Positions 21,884-22,524 of a stretch of DNA of 22,524 nucleotides are shown here, in pieces. The DNA comes from Psychrobacillus sp040274765 (lineage in GTDB: Bacteria > Bacillota > Bacilli > Bacillales_A > Planococcaceae), in NCBI GenBank assembly GCA_040274765.1, contig JBEMAY010000054.1, positions 1 to 22,524 on the forward strand, written 5' to 3'. How positions within the stretch are numbered: position 1 is the stretch's first letter; the number at the start of each line of letters is the position of its first letter. The notes under the pieces are model-generated. The model searched no databases. It was not told the origin of the DNA and saw only the letters and a program-made list of their open reading frames with translations. The position numbers and the translations under genes are program-made.

Positions 21884-22524
21884 ATGACAATACAATGGTT
21901 TCCAGGTCATATGGCCAAAGCAAGAAGAGAAGTTACCGAGAATCTAAAACTTGTAGACATCATTTTTGAATTGATAGATGCCCGGTTGCCTTTGTCTTCA
22001 AGAAATCCGATGTTAGACGAGGTAGTTCATCAAAAAACGAGACTCCTCATTCTAAACAAAATGGATATGGCTGATGATGTGCAAACAAAAAAATGGATTG
22101 CTTATTTCGAGGCACAAGGGCTCCCTACTGTGGCGATAAACTCTTTAGAAGGAAAAGGTCTCCAAGCGGTTTTTAAAGCCTCTAAAGAGCTTCTAAAGCC
22201 TAAATGGGACCGTATGAAGGAACGCGGCATTAAACCGAGACCTATTAGAGCGATGATTGTAGGTATTCCGAATGTGGGAAAATCTACTTTAATTAATCGC
22301 TTTGCCAAAAAGAATATTGCTAAAACTGGAAACACTCCAGGTGTAACCAAAAGACAGCAATGGATTAAAGTAGAGAAAGAGATAGAGCTTTTAGATACAC
22401 CAGGTATTTTATGGCCCAAATTTGAAGACCAAATAATAGGCTATAAACTTGCTTTAACTGGTGCTATTAAGGATGCTGTGATAAATATGGAGGACTTAGC
22501 GGTATATGGGCTACGTTTTTTAGA
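21884..22524 (+). CDS. rbgA: Ribosome biogenesis GTPase RbgA (YlqF), 3' end outside window
   Basis: RbgA is a GTPase required for late assembly of the 50S subunit. The gene runs off the end of the window with 213 codons visible of about 280-290. The start is ATG 21884 behind a full AAGGAGGTG site. The GTPase motifs are in the circularly permuted order typical of the family: G4 NKMD at residues 58-61, then G1 GIPNVGKST at 127-135, then G3 DTPG at 171-174. The N-terminal WFPGHMAKA carries His9, implicated in catalysis in B. subtilis RbgA. The spacer from lepB has only a small AGCTAT/ATAGCT hairpin and no terminator, so lepB and rbgA may be co-transcribed. Confidence 0.96.
   Translation, partial: MTIQWFPGHMAKARREVTENLKLVDIIFELIDARLPLSSRNPMLDEVVHQKTRLLILNKMDMADDVQTKKWIAYFEAQGLPTVAINSLEGKGLQAVFKASKELLKPKWDRMKERGIKPRPIRAMIVGIPNVGKSTLINRFAKKNIAKTGNTPGVTKRQQWIKVEKEIELLDTPGILWPKFEDQIIGYKLALTGAIKDAVINMEDLAVYGLRFL

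Noticed and set aside
22102..22419. 105-codon open frame on the minus strand opposite rbgA
   Set aside because: The plus strand encodes clear RbgA motifs over the same bases; no initiation signal or family resemblance on the minus strand.
1..22524. A novel multi-gene system (defence, secretion, biosynthetic or mobile)
   Set aside because: Every gene of substantial length belongs to a known core family in the order typical of Bacillales; no accessory cluster is present.

Overview
The window looks like a stretch of the conserved core chromosome of an endospore-forming, low-GC Gram-positive bacterium (Bacillaceae or Planococcaceae). Three things point there. The gene order closely follows the Bacillus subtilis thiN-spoVM-rpmB-yloU-yloV-sdaAB-sdaAA-recG-fapR-plsX-fabD-fabG-acpP-rnc-smc-ftsY-ylxM-ffh-rpsP-ylqC-rimM-trmD-rplS-rbgA block. 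A SpoVM-like sporulation peptide is present. The initiation sites are strong AGGAGG-type sites with many GTG and TTG starts. The genus cannot be fixed from the sequence alone.

Layout. Positions 1-530 hold the 3' end of thiN (thiamine pyrophosphokinase) and a 30-codon spoVM. A bidirectional hairpin separates these from rpmB (L28), the only minus-strand gene. About 950 bases with no recognisable gene follow (782-1740). They contain a degenerate intergenic repeat-like element, a terminator-like inverted repeat and a 17-bp operator-like palindrome. Next come asp23/yloU and fakA/yloV, ending at a strong terminator, then sdaAB-sdaAA (iron-sulfur L-serine dehydratase) and overlapping recG. The recG terminator overlaps the promoter of fapR-plsX-fabD-fabG, a phospholipid and fatty-acid operon with a clear FapR operator before fapR. 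acpP has its own promoter and terminator. rnc-smc-ftsY, ylxM-ffh, rpsP-khpA-rimM-trmD and rplS carry RNA processing, chromosome organisation, the SRP targeting pathway, and ribosome and tRNA maturation. lepB (type I signal peptidase) and the 5' part of rbgA (50S assembly GTPase) end the window.

The genes fall into three linked groups. One is lipid synthesis with its repressor and acyl carrier. The second is protein export: ffh, ftsY, ylxM and lepB. The third is ribosome biogenesis: rpmB, rpsP, rplS, rimM, trmD, rnc, khpA and rbgA. fakA is a further lipid-related gene that would feed exogenous fatty acids to PlsX.

No tRNA, rRNA, CRISPR array, transposase, prophage or defence gene was seen, and I found no new multi-gene system. 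The items worth a second look are small: the repeat and palindromes at 1084-1343, a divergent SpoVM, a structured khpA-rimM spacer where B. subtilis has ylqD, hairpin leaders before rpmB and rplS, and an inverted repeat across the lepB promoter.
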